Positions 52,711-54,025 of a stretch of 54,025 bases of DNA are shown here, piece by piece. The notes under the pieces are model-generated. The model saw only the letters and a list, made by a program, of their open reading frames with translations. It was not told where the DNA came from and made no database searches. The stretch is from Cupriavidus sp. UYMMa02A. Its GTDB lineage: Bacteria > Pseudomonadota > Gammaproteobacteria > Burkholderiales > Burkholderiaceae. The stretch lies in the NCBI GenBank assembly GCA_001725945.1, contig LRMT01000026.1:1-54025 (forward strand), in the 5' to 3' direction. How positions within the stretch are numbered: the first letter of the stretch is position 1; each line of letters begins with the position of its first letter. The position numbers and the translations under genes are program-made.

Positions 52711-53648
52711 GCCCCGGCCGCCGCGGGTGCGGCCTCCGGCTGGCCGCGAAACTGGGCCAAGTGTACGCGCACGGCATCGGCCAGCTCCGCCGCGGCCGGC
52801 GACAGGCTGCGGTTGCGCGGCGTGACCAGTCCGATCGACCGCTCCGTCACCGGCGCCGTCAGCAGGCGCTCGACGATGCCCGGCTGGCGCACCGTGCCGG
52901 CGGCGATTTCGGGCAGCGCCGCCACGCCGAAGCCGCATTCGACCATGGCCGCGATGGTGGCCAGGTGCTCGGCCTCGAACACCGGCTGGAAGCGGATGCG
53001 GTTCTGCAGGAAGGCCCACTCGGCATACTGGCGCACGCTGCTCGGGTGCGTCATCGATACATGTGGCGCGCTGGCGGTGTCGGCCCAGCGCAGCGGGCCC
53101 GTGCCGCGCGCCAAGGGGTGCGCGGCCGGGATCAGCAGCACGAAACGGTCGGACATCAGCGGCTCGTAGTGCAGGTCGGCCTGCTGCGGATCGGCCGCGG
53201 TCAGGGCGAAATCGACATCGCCCGAGCGCACCATGTCGAAGGCGGGGCCGGACAGCGTATCGAACACCTTCAGCGCGACTTCGGGGCGCGCGCGGTGGTA
53301 GGCCATCAGCACGCGCGGCAGCATGCGCGCCGCCAGCGAGGGCAGCGCCGCTACAGCCACCTGGCCGCGCTCGGCGCTGGCAATGCCCGTGACGGCGTCG
53401 ATCGCGCCACGGAAGGCCGCCTGCAGCAAGGCGGCCTGCTGCATGAAAACCTGACCCGCCGCAGTGAGCCGTACCGTACGCGTGGTGCGGTCGAACAGCC
53501 GCACGCCGAGCGATTCCTCGATGCGCAGGATCTGCGTGGACAGAGCGGACTGCGACAGGTGAAGCTGGCTGGCCGCCTGCCGGAAATTCAGCGTGCGGCC
53601 GAGTACCAGCGTGGTCTCGATGTCACGCATCGACAGGTTGATCTTCAT
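52707..53648 (-). CDS. LysR-family transcriptional regulator
   Basis: An intact 313-residue LysR protein: MRDIETTLVLGRTLNFRQAA, LSQSALSTQILRIEESLGVR (HTH) and LFDRTTRTVRLTAAGQVFMQ. The effector domain has VAVAALPSLAARMLPRVLMA and MVECGFGVAALPEIAAGTVR. It is divergent from the hydroxyacyl-CoA dehydrogenase gene at 53819, which is its likely target through the inverted repeat at 53681-53735. The antiporter fragment is translationally coupled downstream. Confidence 0.87.
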   Translation of the reverse strand: MKINLSMRDIETTLVLGRTLNFRQAASQLHLSQSALSTQILRIEESLGVRLFDRTTRTVRLTAAGQVFMQQAALLQAAFRGAIDAVTGIASAERGQVAVAALPSLAARMLPRVLMAYHRARPEVALKVFDTLSGPAFDMVRSGDVDFALTAADPQQADLHYEPLMSDRFVLLIPAAHPLARGTGPLRWADTASAPHVSMTHPSSVRQYAEWAFLQNRIRFQPVFEAEHLATIAAMVECGFGVAALPEIAAGTVRQPGIVERLLTAPVTERSIGLVTPRNRSLSPAAAELADAVRVHLAQFRGQPEAAPAAAGA

Positions 53649-53680
53649 GGGCGCTGGCGCCCCGGACCGTTCCGGGGCGA

Positions 53681-53735
53681 TTGATTGATCTCGAATTCAG
53701 ATCATTTTATCCATAGAATCGACTTCATCAATCAA
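53681..53735. promoter_or_regulatory. nine-base inverted repeat in the lysR/3-hydroxyacyl-CoA dehydrogenase promoter
   Basis: TTGATTGAT (53681-53689) and ATCAATCAA (53727-53735) match perfectly over 37 intervening bases. They sit in an AT-rich 170-bp divergent region, consistent with a looping LysR tetramer. Confidence 0.5.
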
Positions 53736-53818
53736 AGCGGCTTCTCTACACTGCTGCCATTCCCAATTCAGGCGGTAGCCAGAGCGTGCCTGCCGCCTTC
53801 ACCAAGCAAAGAGACGCC

Positions 53819-54025
53819 ATGCAGAATTCCGCTACGCCCGCCGCCCTCGGCTGCCCTGGCAGCGCCCATGCCGTCGTGGTCGGCGGCGGCACCATGGGGG
53901 CCGATGTCGCCGTGGTCCTGACCCGCGCACTGTGCCGCACCACCGTGATCGAGCCCGATGTCGGCCGCGCCACAGCGCTGCCCGGCCGCGTGGCCGCCAA
54001 CCTGGCAGCCATCGGCCGCGCCGAG
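53819..54025 (+). CDS. 3-hydroxyacyl-CoA dehydrogenase, NAD-binding part, cut by the window end
   Basis: The first 69 residues are present: MQNSATPAALGCPGSAHAVV, then VGGGTMGADVAVVLTRALCR, the Rossmann GxGxMG dinucleotide site of the family, and a Glu (VIEPD) at the end of strand 2 that selects NAD. 3-Hydroxybutyryl-CoA, carnitine and related dehydrogenases share this start, so the substrate cannot be fixed. Only a weak purine-rich site (AGAGA) precedes the ATG. Confidence 0.75.
   Translation, partial: MQNSATPAALGCPGSAHAVVVGGGTMGADVAVVLTRALCRTTVIEPDVGRATALPGRVAANLAAIGRAE

Noticed and set aside
1..54025. CRISPR arrays, tRNA, rRNA, phage or plasmid replication genes
   Set aside because: No regularly spaced repeats, no recognisable tRNA or rRNA sequence, and no integrase, replication or phage structural gene were seen on either strand.

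Overview
The window is GC-rich DNA with tightly packed genes and reads as a betaproteobacterium of the Burkholderiales, most likely a Cupriavidus-type genome. Reasons are two Bug/TctC-type binding proteins, many LysR regulators, catabolic islands, and steroid genes of the Comamonas testosteroni type. The genus is an inference. No rRNA, tRNA, CRISPR array or complete insertion sequence was seen.

Region 1 (about 0.2-36.7 kb) is a steroid-catabolism island. A 13-gene minus-strand operon (13206 down to 231) starts with an HsaC-type extradiol dioxygenase and continues with the machinery for steroid rings C and D: IpdA/IpdB CoA-transferase, a crotonase, IpdC, EchA20, FadE31/FadE32-type acyl-CoA dehydrogenases, FadA6 thiolase, an SDR, a further FadE pair including a FadE30 homologue, and IpdF. 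A second minus-strand operon (32414 down to 24737) carries HsaA, a KstD-type dehydrogenase, HsaB, a flavoprotein remnant, a 3beta/17beta-HSD-like SDR, KshB, FadD3 and a SnoaL-like protein. Between and around them lie small units of hydroxysteroid-dehydrogenase-like SDRs, SnoaL/NTF2-fold proteins (one strikingly like the bile-acid 7alpha-dehydratase BaiE), EthD-family proteins, a luciferase-like flavoenzyme, and two paralogous LuxR-type regulators resembling TeiR/TesR. Together these genes cover 1-dehydrogenation and part of 9alpha-hydroxylation, ring A opening, CoA activation of the C/D-ring acid (HIP), and its beta-oxidation and ring cleavage. KshA, HsaD and HsaE-G were not found here.

The strongest unexplained signal is a 19-bp element, about YTARTCC-N4-RGACGATG with a GTCC-N4-GGAC dyad core. 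It lies roughly 58-120 bp upstream of at least eight start codons or operon starts in the steroid island and was not seen upstream of the sugar-acid genes. It is a good candidate for the operator of the twin LuxR regulators.

Region 2 (about 37-54 kb) is a sugar-acid island: an IlvD/Edd dehydratase with its GntR regulator, a GlxA-type AraC regulator with an MFS carrier, then an enolase-superfamily aldonate dehydratase, MFS carrier, PdxA homologue, TctC binding protein, LysR, DapA-like dehydratase and alpha-ketoglutarate-semialdehyde dehydrogenase. This layout fits an aldonate-to-2-oxoglutarate route of the L-lyxonate/L-arabinonate type. The end holds two LysR genes, an antiporter fragment and the start of a hydroxyacyl-CoA dehydrogenase.

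About 30 genes carry frame breaks. Those I examined base by base are losses of one base within short runs, which points to sequencing error more than decay; frame-broken genes are therefore given as single CDS entries. Six larger truncations cannot be explained that way and are marked as pseudogenes or remnants.
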